Positions 1 through 6,459 of a stretch of 6,972 bases of DNA are shown in pieces. The translations under genes and the position numbers were made by a program. Source of the DNA: an uncultured Arenimonas sp. (GTDB lineage: Bacteria > Pseudomonadota > Gammaproteobacteria > Xanthomonadales > Xanthomonadaceae); contig CAMPHE010000087.1 in assembly GCA_946885815.1 (NCBI GenBank), forward strand, positions 1 through 6,972. The letters are read 5' to 3'. Numbering within the stretch: position 1 is the first letter of the stretch; each line of letters begins with the position of its first letter. The notes under the pieces are model-generated. The model had not been told where the DNA came from, searched no databases, and saw only the letters and a list, made by a program, of their open reading frames with translations.

Positions 1-82
1 AGCGCATCGGGCGGGCTCCGGAAACTGCGTGCAGCATAGCGGCCGGGCGCTATCATTGCGCGCCTCCGCGCTGGACCGCCGA

Positions 83-598
83 ATGATTCCGCTCCGCACG
101 CTCGTCACCCACGGCGTCCGCTTCCTCGCCGCCTCGCAGGCGGCGACCGCGCTGATGCTGCATGGCATGTGGCTCCTGCTGGCGGCGGCGACCTGGTCGC
201 ACGCCGATCCGGACGCCAAGTCCGTCACCGGCCCCTTTTTCCGGGTGTTCGCGTGGCTCGGTGGCATCGAGCCCGGCGAGCACGTGGACGGGTCGCATGT
301 CGTGCAGGCGATGGCGCTGCTGACGCTGCCGGTGTGGCTGCTGGCGAGCCTGCGGCCCCGGCGCGGTCCGCCGCGCACGCTGGTCCGGGCGATGGCGACG
401 TGGGCGCTGGCGTCGGGCGTCGTCGCATTCTGCGGTTTTTCGCTGGCGTTCTGGCTCGGTCACGGGCTGACGACCGCCCAGGCGTTCCGGCTCGCGTTGC
501 TGTTCGGGACGATCGCCGCCGGCGCCGCCGCGTGGGCGGTGGCGGTCGACCGGTTCGGCGAGATGATCGTCGCGTCCTCCGGACGTGGAGCAACCTGA
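83..598 (+). CDS. Small four-helix membrane protein of unknown function
   Basis: I do not recognise this protein. Counted from the ATG at 83 it has 171 residues and four hydrophobic stretches, at about residues 12-36, 72-90, 105-127 and 134-156, so it is probably an inner-membrane protein. A polar, Asp/His-containing loop (about 38-70) separates helices 1 and 2, and an Arg/Pro-rich segment (91-102) separates helices 2 and 3. By the positive-inside rule that basic loop would face the cytoplasm. No catalytic motif is visible. The start is uncertain: the same frame is open to the left edge of the window and has a GTG at 29. I chose ATG 83 because hydrophobic sequence begins soon after it and the stretch before it reads like low-quality Arg/Ser-rich sequence, but no strong Shine-Dalgarno supports either start. 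The gene ends 89 bases before the next one. Third-position GC is high, as expected of a real gene here. Confidence 0.6.
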   Translation: MIPLRTLVTHGVRFLAASQAATALMLHGMWLLLAAATWSHADPDAKSVTGPFFRVFAWLGGIEPGEHVDGSHVVQAMALLTLPVWLLASLRPRRGPPRTLVRAMATWALASGVVAFCGFSLAFWLGHGLTTAQAFRLALLFGTIAAGAAAWAVAVDRFGEMIVASSGRGAT

Positions 599-674
599 AT
601 CGACGGCGGCGAAGACGCGTCGTTTCGCGTTGCGTAGACAGTGGTCGCGGCCACCATCGGGGCACTTCCCCAAC

Positions 675-680
675 GAGGAG
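675..680 (+). promoter_or_regulatory. Shine-Dalgarno site for the 59-residue protein
   Basis: GAGGAG lies seven bases upstream of the ATG at 688. It supports this start for the small gene and shows that the downstream pair (small gene and ligD) has a proper translation entry point here. In the rest of the 599-687 gap I saw no convincing -35/-10 pair and no T-rich terminator. Confidence 0.75.
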
Positions 681-687
681 ACCCGTC

Positions 688-867
688 ATGTCCGCGCGCG
701 AGAAGATCACGCCGAACGGTGATGCCCGCTACGTCCGTCGCGACGACAAGGGCCGGTTCAAGGAAAGCGACGACGTCGGCCGCTCGCTGGCGCAGGACCA
801 GCGGCGCGACGCCAAGCACGATACGAAGCCCGGCCAGGGCGACCGGGGCGATCGCAAGACGCACTGA
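688..867 (+). CDS. Conserved-looking small charged protein encoded directly upstream of ligD
   Basis: This 59-residue protein is nearly half charged: 10 Asp, 2 Glu, 10 Arg and 6 Lys. It has no hydrophobic segment, signal peptide or cysteine, so it should be cytosolic and perhaps largely disordered. The pattern is distinctive: a YVRRDDKGRFKESDDVGRS core (residues 15-33), an Asp/Arg/Lys middle, and a PGQGDRGDR end (48-56). From memory, very similar small proteins with a GRFKE-DDVGRSL core occur in many proteobacteria as uncharacterised proteins; I could not check this. The start is supported by GAGGAG at 675-680. The stop lies six bases before the ligD ATG, so the two genes are probably co-transcribed, and ligD translation may depend on ribosomes finishing here. 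Function is unknown. A role as a small partner of the end-joining machinery or a nucleic-acid-associated stress protein is only a guess from position and charge. Confidence 0.8.
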   Translation: MSAREKITPNGDARYVRRDDKGRFKESDDVGRSLAQDQRRDAKHDTKPGQGDRGDRKTH

Positions 868-873
868 CCGGCG

Positions 874-3507
874 ATGAGCCTCGCCGAGTACCGGCGCAAG
901 CGGGCGTTCGACGCGACGCCCGAGCCGGAACCGGGCAAGCCGATGCCTCGCGGGCGGCGGCCCGTCTTCGTCGTGCAGCTGCACCACGCCAGCCGGCGCC
1001 ACTACGACTTCCGGCTGCAGGTCGGCGACGCGCTGAAGAGCTGGGCGGTGCCGAAGGGCCCCAGCTACGACCCGGCGGTGAAGCGCATGGCGGTCGAGGT
1101 CGAGGACCATCCGCTCGATTACGCGAAGTTCGAGGGCCGGATTCCCGCCGGACATTACGGCGGCGGCCATGTCGCGCGCTTCGACGAGGGGGTCTGGGCC
1201 ACGGACGGCGACCCGGACGCGCAGTTGCGCAAGGGTCATCTGCGCTTCGAGCTGTTCGGTCGCAAGCTGAAGGGCGCGTGGCACCTCGTGCGCTCGGGAA
1301 AGCCGGCGAAGCAGCCCCAGTGGCTCCTGTTCAAGGACAAGGACGCCTACGCCGGCACCGTCGAGGCCGATGATCTGCTGGCGGACGTGACGCCACCGAC
1401 CGCCGCCGACGCGAAGCGCTCGGGCAGCGGCAAGGCGGCGAAGAAGAAGCTGACGTCGGTCGCTCCGACGAAGCGCGCACGCCGCATCGACTGGGCGAAG
1501 CGGGCGGCGAAGCTCGCCGGCGCGAAGCGCGCGAAACTCGCGGACGCGCCCTTCGAACCCCAGCTGGCGCGGCTCGGCGACGCGCCCCCGCCGGGCGACG
1601 ACTGGCTGCACGAACTCAAGTGGGACGGCTACCGGCTCGTGGCCGTGCTGCGCGGCGGCAAGGCGCGGCTGTGGTCGCGCAATGCGCTCGAGTGGACCGA
1701 CAAGGTGCCGGAGATCCGCGAAGCGCTCGAACGCCTCGGCATCGCCGACGCGGCGCTCGACGGCGAACTGATCGCCGGCACCGGCACGCAGGCCGACTTC
1801 AACCTGCTGCAGGCGACGCTGTCCGGCGAATCGCCCGGCGTGCTCGGCTTCGTGCTGTTCGACCTGCTGCACGTGGACGGCTTCGACATCGACCGGGTCG
1901 CACTGCGCGAGCGCAAGGCGCTGCTGGCCGACCTGCTCGGCGCGTCGCCGCCGAAGCATCTGGCTTACAGCTCCCATATCCCGGGCGACGGCGCCGCCGC
2001 CTACGCGCTGGCGGCCGAACGCGGGTTCGAGGGCCTGATCAGCAAGCGCGCGGACCGCCCGTACGTCCCCGGCCGCAGCGACGACTGGCGCAAGACGAAG
2101 CATCTCGCCTCGGACGAATACGCGGTGGTCGGCTACACGGCGGGCAAGGGCGCGCGCGCGGTCGGCTTCGGCTCGCTGCTGCTCGCGCGCCCGGACGGCG
2201 AGGGCGGGTGGCGCTATGTCGGCCGTGTCGGGTCCGGTTTCACCGACGCGCTGATGCGCACGCTGACGAAGAAGATCGGGCGACGCGGCGACGACACGCC
2301 GAGCGTCGACATCACGCCGGCCCAGCGCAAGGATCTCGGGCGCGGCGCGAAGTGGTTCGCGCCGCTGTTCGTCGTCGAGGTGAACACGCGCGGCATCGGT
2401 GGTGGCGGGCTGCTGCGGCAGCCGTCGCTGAAAACCGTGCGCCCCGACAAGGACGTCGCGGATCTGCTGGACAGCGATCGCGGGGCGAAGGAGGGCGGGA
2501 TGGCGACGAAGACGCGGAAAGTTGCGAAGGCCCCGGCGAAAGGCGGGTCAAAGCGGGCCACGACGAACACGACGGGCACGACGACCACGACCAAGGCGAA
2601 AACAGGCTCGGGAAGCACCGGGGACGTGGTGTTCGAGGGCGTGCGCATCAGCAGTCCGGACAAGGTGGTGTTCGCCGACGCCGGCGTCACCAAGGCCGAG
2701 GTCGCCGCGTACTACGCGGCGGTGATGCCGCTGCTGCTGCCGGAGGTGGTCGGGCGACCGCTGTCGGTGATCCGCTGCCCGGACGGCACCGGCGGGCAGT
2801 GCTTCTTCCAGAAGCATCTGACGGCGGGGCTGAAGCGCGTCGGCACGAAGAAACTGAAGGAGGAGTCTGGCAAGAACGCCGACTACCTCGTGGTCGAGGA
2901 CGCCGGCGGGCTGATGGAACTCGTGCAGTTCAACGCGCTCGAATTCCATCCGTGGGGGTCGCACGCGAAGAAGCCCGATCGCGCCGACCGCGTCGTGTTC
3001 GACCTCGATCCCGGTCCGGACGTGCCCTTCGCCGAGGTGAAGCGCGCGGCCGTCGACGTGCGGCGCAAGCTGGAGGCCATCGGCCTGGAGTCGTTCCTGC
3101 GCACCACCGGCGGCAAGGGCCTGCACGTGGTGGTGCCGCTGAACCCGGGCTGCGACTGGGACCTGGTGCGCCGGTTCGCGCAGGGGTTCGCGGTGGCGCT
3201 CGCCGGCTCCGAACCCGACCGCTTCCTCGCGGTGTCGACGCTGAAGAAGCGCCCGGGGAAGATCTTCGTCGACTACCTGCGCAATGGCCGCGGCGCGACC
3301 GCGGTGGCCTCGTATTCGCTGCGTGCGCGCCCCGGCGCGCCCGTGGCGATGCCGCTGCCGTGGTCGGCGTTGCCGAAGCTGAAGGGCGGAGACCAGTTCA
3401 CGCTGGCCGGCGTCCCCGCGCATCTGCGCCGCCGGCGCGCCGACCCGTGGGACGGCATCGGCGACGTGAAGCAGAACCTGAAGCGCTGGGCGAAGACGTC
3501 GGGCTGA
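874..3507 (+). CDS. ligD: Multifunctional NHEJ DNA ligase LigD (PE-Lig-Pol)
   Basis: LigD repairs DNA double-strand breaks with Ku: it trims 3' ends, fills gaps with (ribo)nucleotides and seals the nick using ATP. The 877 residues carry three domains in the order known from Pseudomonas LigD (about 840 residues). Phosphoesterase, about 30-165: HHASRRHYDFRL (37-48) supplies H37, H43, D45 and R47, with H79 in VEDHP, matching the known metal and active-site residues. ATP-dependent ligase, about 225-415: KWDGYR with nucleotidyl lysine K249, DGELI (296-300), EGLISKR (386-392) and WRKTK (405-409); an OB-fold follows to about 530. Polymerase/primase, about 586-865: FDLDPGP with D710 and D712, GGKGLH with H751, and FVDYLRNGRG with D800. 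All key residues are present. Basic linkers join the domains (about 178-222 and 541-585). The N-terminus LAEYRRKRAFDATPEP is typical, supporting ATG 874, although no clear Shine-Dalgarno precedes it; coupling to the gene six bases upstream would explain this. No Ku gene is visible in the window. Confidence 0.97.
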   Translation: MSLAEYRRKRAFDATPEPEPGKPMPRGRRPVFVVQLHHASRRHYDFRLQVGDALKSWAVPKGPSYDPAVKRMAVEVEDHPLDYAKFEGRIPAGHYGGGHVARFDEGVWATDGDPDAQLRKGHLRFELFGRKLKGAWHLVRSGKPAKQPQWLLFKDKDAYAGTVEADDLLADVTPPTAADAKRSGSGKAAKKKLTSVAPTKRARRIDWAKRAAKLAGAKRAKLADAPFEPQLARLGDAPPPGDDWLHELKWDGYRLVAVLRGGKARLWSRNALEWTDKVPEIREALERLGIADAALDGELIAGTGTQADFNLLQATLSGESPGVLGFVLFDLLHVDGFDIDRVALRERKALLADLLGASPPKHLAYSSHIPGDGAAAYALAAERGFEGLISKRADRPYVPGRSDDWRKTKHLASDEYAVVGYTAGKGARAVGFGSLLLARPDGEGGWRYVGRVGSGFTDALMRTLTKKIGRRGDDTPSVDITPAQRKDLGRGAKWFAPLFVVEVNTRGIGGGGLLRQPSLKTVRPDKDVADLLDSDRGAKEGGMATKTRKVAKAPAKGGSKRATTNTTGTTTTTKAKTGSGSTGDVVFEGVRISSPDKVVFADAGVTKAEVAAYYAAVMPLLLPEVVGRPLSVIRCPDGTGGQCFFQKHLTAGLKRVGTKKLKEESGKNADYLVVEDAGGLMELVQFNALEFHPWGSHAKKPDRADRVVFDLDPGPDVPFAEVKRAAVDVRRKLEAIGLESFLRTTGGKGLHVVVPLNPGCDWDLVRRFAQGFAVALAGSEPDRFLAVSTLKKRPGKIFVDYLRNGRGATAVASYSLRARPGAPVAMPLPWSALPKLKGGDQFTLAGVPAHLRRRRADPWDGIGDVKQNLKRWAKTSG
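2488..2502 (+). promoter_or_regulatory. Possible internal translation start for a separate LigD polymerase domain
   Basis: AAGGAGG (2488-2494) is a seven-base match to the anti-Shine-Dalgarno. It is followed after five bases by an in-frame ATG (2500-2502, codon 543 of ligD). The ATG falls just after the OB-fold ends and before the polymerase domain. Initiation here would give a 335-residue protein beginning MATKTRKVAKAP and containing the complete polymerase domain. Stand-alone LigD-type polymerases of about this size exist in other bacteria, so the product would be a plausible enzyme. That initiation happens here is inference; the match could also come from the Lys-Glu-Gly codons. Confidence 0.4.
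2494..2628 (+). other. Low-complexity Lys/Thr/Gly-rich linker between ligase and polymerase domains of LigD
   Basis: Residues 541-585 of LigD are made almost only of Lys, Arg, Ala, Gly, Ser and Thr. They include a threonine-rich run at 562-573 (ATTNTTGTTTTT), encoded by near-repeated ACG/ACC triplets at 2557-2592. This is a flexible, basic inter-domain tether. In LigD families such linkers vary in length, and a triplet-repeat tract could change length without a frameshift. Confidence 0.75.
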
Positions 3508-3555
3508 ATGCGGCGTCCGGTTGCCGCGGCGCATCGGCGCCCCCATGTCGAGGCG

Positions 3556-4572
3556 ATGACCCGCCCATCCGCACCGTTCGTTCCGCTGTCGATACTCGAC
3601 CTCGCGCCCGTGGTGGAAGGCAGCACGCCGGCGACGACGTTCGCCCATACGCTCGATCTCGCGCGCCACGCCGAGCGCCTCGGCTACGGCCGGTTCTGGC
3701 TCGCCGAGCACCACAACATGCCGGGCATCGCCAGCGCCGCGACCGCCGTGCTGATCGGGCATGTGGCGGCCGGCACGACGACGATCCGCGTCGGCGCCGG
3801 CGGCGTGATGCTGCCCAACCATGCGCCGCTGCAGGTCGCCGAGCAGTTCGGCACGCTCGGCACCCTGTTCCCCGACCGCATCGACCTCGGCCTCGGCCGG
3901 GCGCCGGGTACCGACCAGGCCGCCGCCAAAGCACTGCGCCGCTATTACGCCAGCGCCGAGGAATTCCCCGCCGACGTGGTCGAACTGCTGCGCTATTTCG
4001 AACCGGCGGTGGCCGGGCAGCCGGTGCAGGCCGTTCCCGGGGCCGGTGTCGCCGTCGAACCGTGGATTCTCGGCTCGAGCCTGTTCGGCGCCCGGCTCGC
4101 CGCCGCACTCGGGCTGCGTTACGCGTTCGCATCCCACTTCGCCCCCGACGCGCTGTCGCTGGCGCTCGACGCGTACCGGCGCGAGTTCCGTCCGTCGTCG
4201 CGGCTCGCGGCGCCGCACGCGATGCTGGCGCTGAACGTGGTCTGCGCCGACACCGACGCCGAAGCGGCACGCCTGTTCACCACGCAGCAGCAGGCGTTCG
4301 TGAACCTGCGGCGCGGCCGTCCCGGGCTCGTGCCGCCACCGCTCGCGAGCGCGGCTGCGTTGGACGACTTCTGCACGCCCCAGGAACGCGCCGGCGTCGA
4401 CGCGGCGCTGTCCTGCGCGGTGGTCGGATCGCCGGACAGCGTGGCGCGCGGCCTGCGCGACTTCGTCGCCCGTCATCGGCCGGACGAACTGATCCTGACG
4501 GCGAACGTGTTCGACCACGCGGCGCGCGTGCGCTCGTTCGAGCTCGCGATGGCGGCCGCCGCCTCCGGCTGA
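3556..4572 (+). CDS. yhbW: Luciferase-like flavin-dependent monooxygenase, YhbW type
   Basis: This 338-residue protein belongs to the bacterial luciferase-like (LLM class) flavin monooxygenases, TIM-barrel enzymes that use reduced FMN and oxygen. It follows E. coli YhbW (335 residues, as I recall its sequence) almost end to end: SILDLAP (12-18), FWLAEHHN (47-54), [11 protein letters not shown] (82-92), AEQFGTL (95-101), [14 protein letters not shown] (108-121), [11 protein letters not shown] (173-183), FASHFAPD (191-198), [11 protein letters not shown] (244-254) and [14 protein letters not shown] (319-332). The physiological substrate of YhbW-type enzymes is not established. An in-frame ATG at 3508, directly after the ligD stop, would add 16 Arg/His/Pro-rich residues. 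I prefer ATG 3556 because the family alignment begins there; its Shine-Dalgarno (GAGG at 3550-3553) is weak and close. The gene lies 48 bases behind ligD and is probably read through from it. There is no obvious functional tie to end joining, so shared transcription may be incidental. Confidence 0.93.
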   Translation: MTRPSAPFVPLSILDLAPVVEGSTPATTFAHTLDLARHAERLGYGRFWLAEHHNMPGIASAATAVLIGHVAAGTTTIRVGAGGVMLPNHAPLQVAEQFGTLGTLFPDRIDLGLGRAPGTDQAAAKALRRYYASAEEFPADVVELLRYFEPAVAGQPVQAVPGAGVAVEPWILGSSLFGARLAAALGLRYAFASHFAPDALSLALDAYRREFRPSSRLAAPHAMLALNVVCADTDAEAARLFTTQQQAFVNLRRGRPGLVPPPLASAAALDDFCTPQERAGVDAALSCAVVGSPDSVARGLRDFVARHRPDELILTANVFDHAARVRSFELAMAAAASG

Positions 4573-4603
4573 CGCGCATCGGCTAACCTGCGCGGAACCC
4601 TCC

Positions 4604-4608
4604 GGGAG
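4604..4608 (+). promoter_or_regulatory. Shine-Dalgarno site for the DUF4153 membrane protein
   Basis: GGGAG ends eight bases before the ATG at 4617 and supports that start. The 44-base gap after the monooxygenase shows no terminator-like hairpin with a T-run, so read-through from upstream is possible. Confidence 0.6.
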
Positions 4609-4616
4609 CCCGCGCA

Positions 4617-6455
4617 ATGACCGCACCCGTCGATGTCGATTTCGATCTCGCGCCCCGCGAGCGGCGTTTCGTCGTGCTGGTCGCGCTGGTGCAGGCGCTG
4701 CTGCTCTACGTCGCGCAGTACGGCATCGACCACGACGTCTGGCCGTTCGCCGCGCTCGGCGGCCGCGTGTACTGGTACACGCTGGTGCTCACCGTGCCGA
4801 CCTCGATGCTGCTGTCGGTGCGCACGCTCGACGATCGCCGGTTCTGGCAGCAGGCGGCGCTCGTGGCCGGGGTGTACGCGCTGCTGGCGGCGTGGGCCGT
4901 GTGGACCGCGACGGGCACCGCGTTCGTCGCCGCCGAGCCGGTGCTCACGCCGTTCGCGTGGACGCTGGCGGTCGGCAGTTTCGTGCTGCTTCCGTACCTG
5001 CAGGCCCGGCTCGCGCACGGGCGCTGGTGCGCGCCGTACCCGTTCCTGTTCGAGAGCGCGTGGCAGAACGCGCTGACGCTCGGGCTGGCGGCGGTCTTCG
5101 TCGGCCTCGGCTGGGGCCTGCTGGTGCTGTGGGCGCAGCTGTTCAAACTGGTGGGCATCGAGCTGTTCGAGGACCTGTTCGCCGAGCCGCCGTTCGTCTA
5201 CCTGGCGACCGGACTGCTGGTCGGCCTCGGCGTGCTGATCGGCCGCACCCAGCAGAAGCCGGTGCGGATCGCGCGCTCGATCCTGTTCGCGCTGTTCACC
5301 GGGCTGTTGCCGGTGCTGGTGCTGTTCTCGGTGGCGTTCCTCGCCACGCTGCCGTTCACCGGCCTCGACGGGCTGTGGGATACCAACCACGCGAGCCTGA
5401 TCGTCGCACTCGTGCTCGCGCACCTGGTGCTGTTCGTCAACGCGGTGAGGCAGGACGGCGACGGCCCGGCGCCGTATCCGGCGTGGCTGCGCCGGTTCGT
5501 CAGCGCCGGGCTGGTCGCGTCGCCGGCGTTCGCGTTGATCGCGCTGGTGGCGCTGTGGCTGCGCATCGACCAGTACGGCTGGACCGTGGAGCGCTACTGG
5601 GCGGCGGTGGCGGTAGCGCTGCTCGCCGCGCATGCCCTCGGCTATGCATGGGCTGCGCTGCGACGCGACGGGTCGTGGCTGCAGCGCCTGCCGCAGGTGA
5701 ACATCGCGGTGTCGCTCGCGGCGATCGTGATGATGGTGCTGGGCAATTCGCCGCTGCTCGATCCGTACCGGGTCGCGACCGCGAGCCAGGTCGCGCGGTT
5801 CCATGCCGCGCCGGCCGGGTCGAAGCTCGATGCCCTCGACGCCGAATACCTCCGCTGGCAGACCGGTCGCCACGGGGTGCGCGCGCTGCAGGCGCTGCGC
5901 GACGATCCGGCGATCGTCGCGGCGCCGGACCAGCGCGAGCAGATCGACCGGCTGCTGGCGGCGACGCGGCGCTGGGAGTGGGAGCGGCCCGGCGAACCGG
6001 CGCTCGACGCCGACGCGCTGGCCCGCCAGCTCGCGCTGGCGCCCGGAACGAGCCCGCCGGACGCCGCGTGGCTCGGCGCGTTCGCGGCCGGGAAGCTGCA
6101 TGGCGACGAGTGCCGGCGCGACGGCGCGGAGTGCCTCGTGATCGACCTCGACGCCGACCGCGACGGCGCCGACGAGCGGCTGCTGTGCCATCTCGGCTCG
6201 ACGCATGTCGCCTGCTGGCTCAGCACACGGCGCGCCGCCGGCTGGCGGAACGCCGGCAACGTCGACTTCTACAGCCGCGGCGAGACGATGCCGTGGGCGG
6301 CGATCCGGCGCGGCGAGGTGGTGCTGGAGCCGCGCTGCTGGCCGCGCATCGGCCTCGGCGGCATGGAGCCGCAGGTCGTGATGGGCGATGCCACGCCGCG
6401 TTCCGACTGCACGCTCGTCGAATCGACGCCCGACGACCCGGGCGTCTTCGACTGA
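4617..6455 (+). CDS. DUF4153-type polytopic inner-membrane protein with cysteine-rich C-terminal domain
   Basis: This is a 612-residue membrane protein. I assign it to the DUF4153 family from its length, helix pattern and segments such as RIDQYGWTVERYW (316-328) followed by the helix and NSPLLDPYR (377-385). No biochemical function is established for the family. Eleven hydrophobic segments are visible, at about 17-36, 51-68, 78-98, 111-129, 150-175, 192-209, 219-244, 258-276, 295-314, 327-346 and 361-379. Basic loops (for example 69-76, 131-137, 210-220, 291-293, 349-357) fall on alternate sides, giving N-terminus in and C-terminus out. The last 230 or so residues would then be periplasmic, which suits their six cysteines (499, 506, 524, 533, 574, 598) and the acidic loop DLDADRDGADE (510-520) resembling a calcium-binding DxDxDG loop. 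The start is supported by GGGAG at 4604-4608. The stop is four bases from the end of a convergent gene. Confidence is high that it is a real gene and moderate for the family name. Confidence 0.85.
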   Translation: MTAPVDVDFDLAPRERRFVVLVALVQALLLYVAQYGIDHDVWPFAALGGRVYWYTLVLTVPTSMLLSVRTLDDRRFWQQAALVAGVYALLAAWAVWTATGTAFVAAEPVLTPFAWTLAVGSFVLLPYLQARLAHGRWCAPYPFLFESAWQNALTLGLAAVFVGLGWGLLVLWAQLFKLVGIELFEDLFAEPPFVYLATGLLVGLGVLIGRTQQKPVRIARSILFALFTGLLPVLVLFSVAFLATLPFTGLDGLWDTNHASLIVALVLAHLVLFVNAVRQDGDGPAPYPAWLRRFVSAGLVASPAFALIALVALWLRIDQYGWTVERYWAAVAVALLAAHALGYAWAALRRDGSWLQRLPQVNIAVSLAAIVMMVLGNSPLLDPYRVATASQVARFHAAPAGSKLDALDAEYLRWQTGRHGVRALQALRDDPAIVAAPDQREQIDRLLAATRRWEWERPGEPALDADALARQLALAPGTSPPDAAWLGAFAAGKLHGDECRRDGAECLVIDLDADRDGADERLLCHLGSTHVACWLSTRRAAGWRNAGNVDFYSRGETMPWAAIRRGEVVLEPRCWPRIGLGGMEPQVVMGDATPRSDCTLVESTPDDPGVFD

Positions 6456-6459
6456 CGGT

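Noticed and set aside
641..654. Short dyad GTGG-TCGCGG-CCAC between the first two genes, as operator or terminator
   Set aside because: The stem has only four clear base pairs and no T-run follows; such dyads are expected by chance at this GC content.
169..687. In-frame extension of the 59-residue gene upstream to position 169
   Set aside because: The extension overlaps the membrane-protein gene, reads as Arg/Gly-rich shadow, and the GAGGAG at 675-680 marks the ATG at 688 as the start.
460..2103. A 547-codon antisense frame opposite ligD
   Set aside because: It is complementary to conserved LigD codons and has the Arg/Val/Leu-rich composition of GC-driven antisense frames; no domain or start signal supports it.
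3508..3555. The upstream ATG at 3508 as the start of the monooxygenase gene
   Set aside because: It would add 16 Arg/His/Pro-rich residues not found in YhbW; family similarity begins just after the ATG at 3556.
1620..4586. A 988-codon open frame on the plus strand overlapping ligD and the monooxygenase
   Set aside because: It runs in another frame of two well-supported genes and its translation is an Arg/Gly/Ala-rich shadow with no recognisable motifs, as expected where third positions are nearly all G or C.
2548..4626. A 692-codon antisense frame opposite the LigD polymerase domain and the monooxygenase
   Set aside because: It is His/Arg/Gln-rich shadow sequence without motifs and fully overlaps genes confirmed by family motifs.
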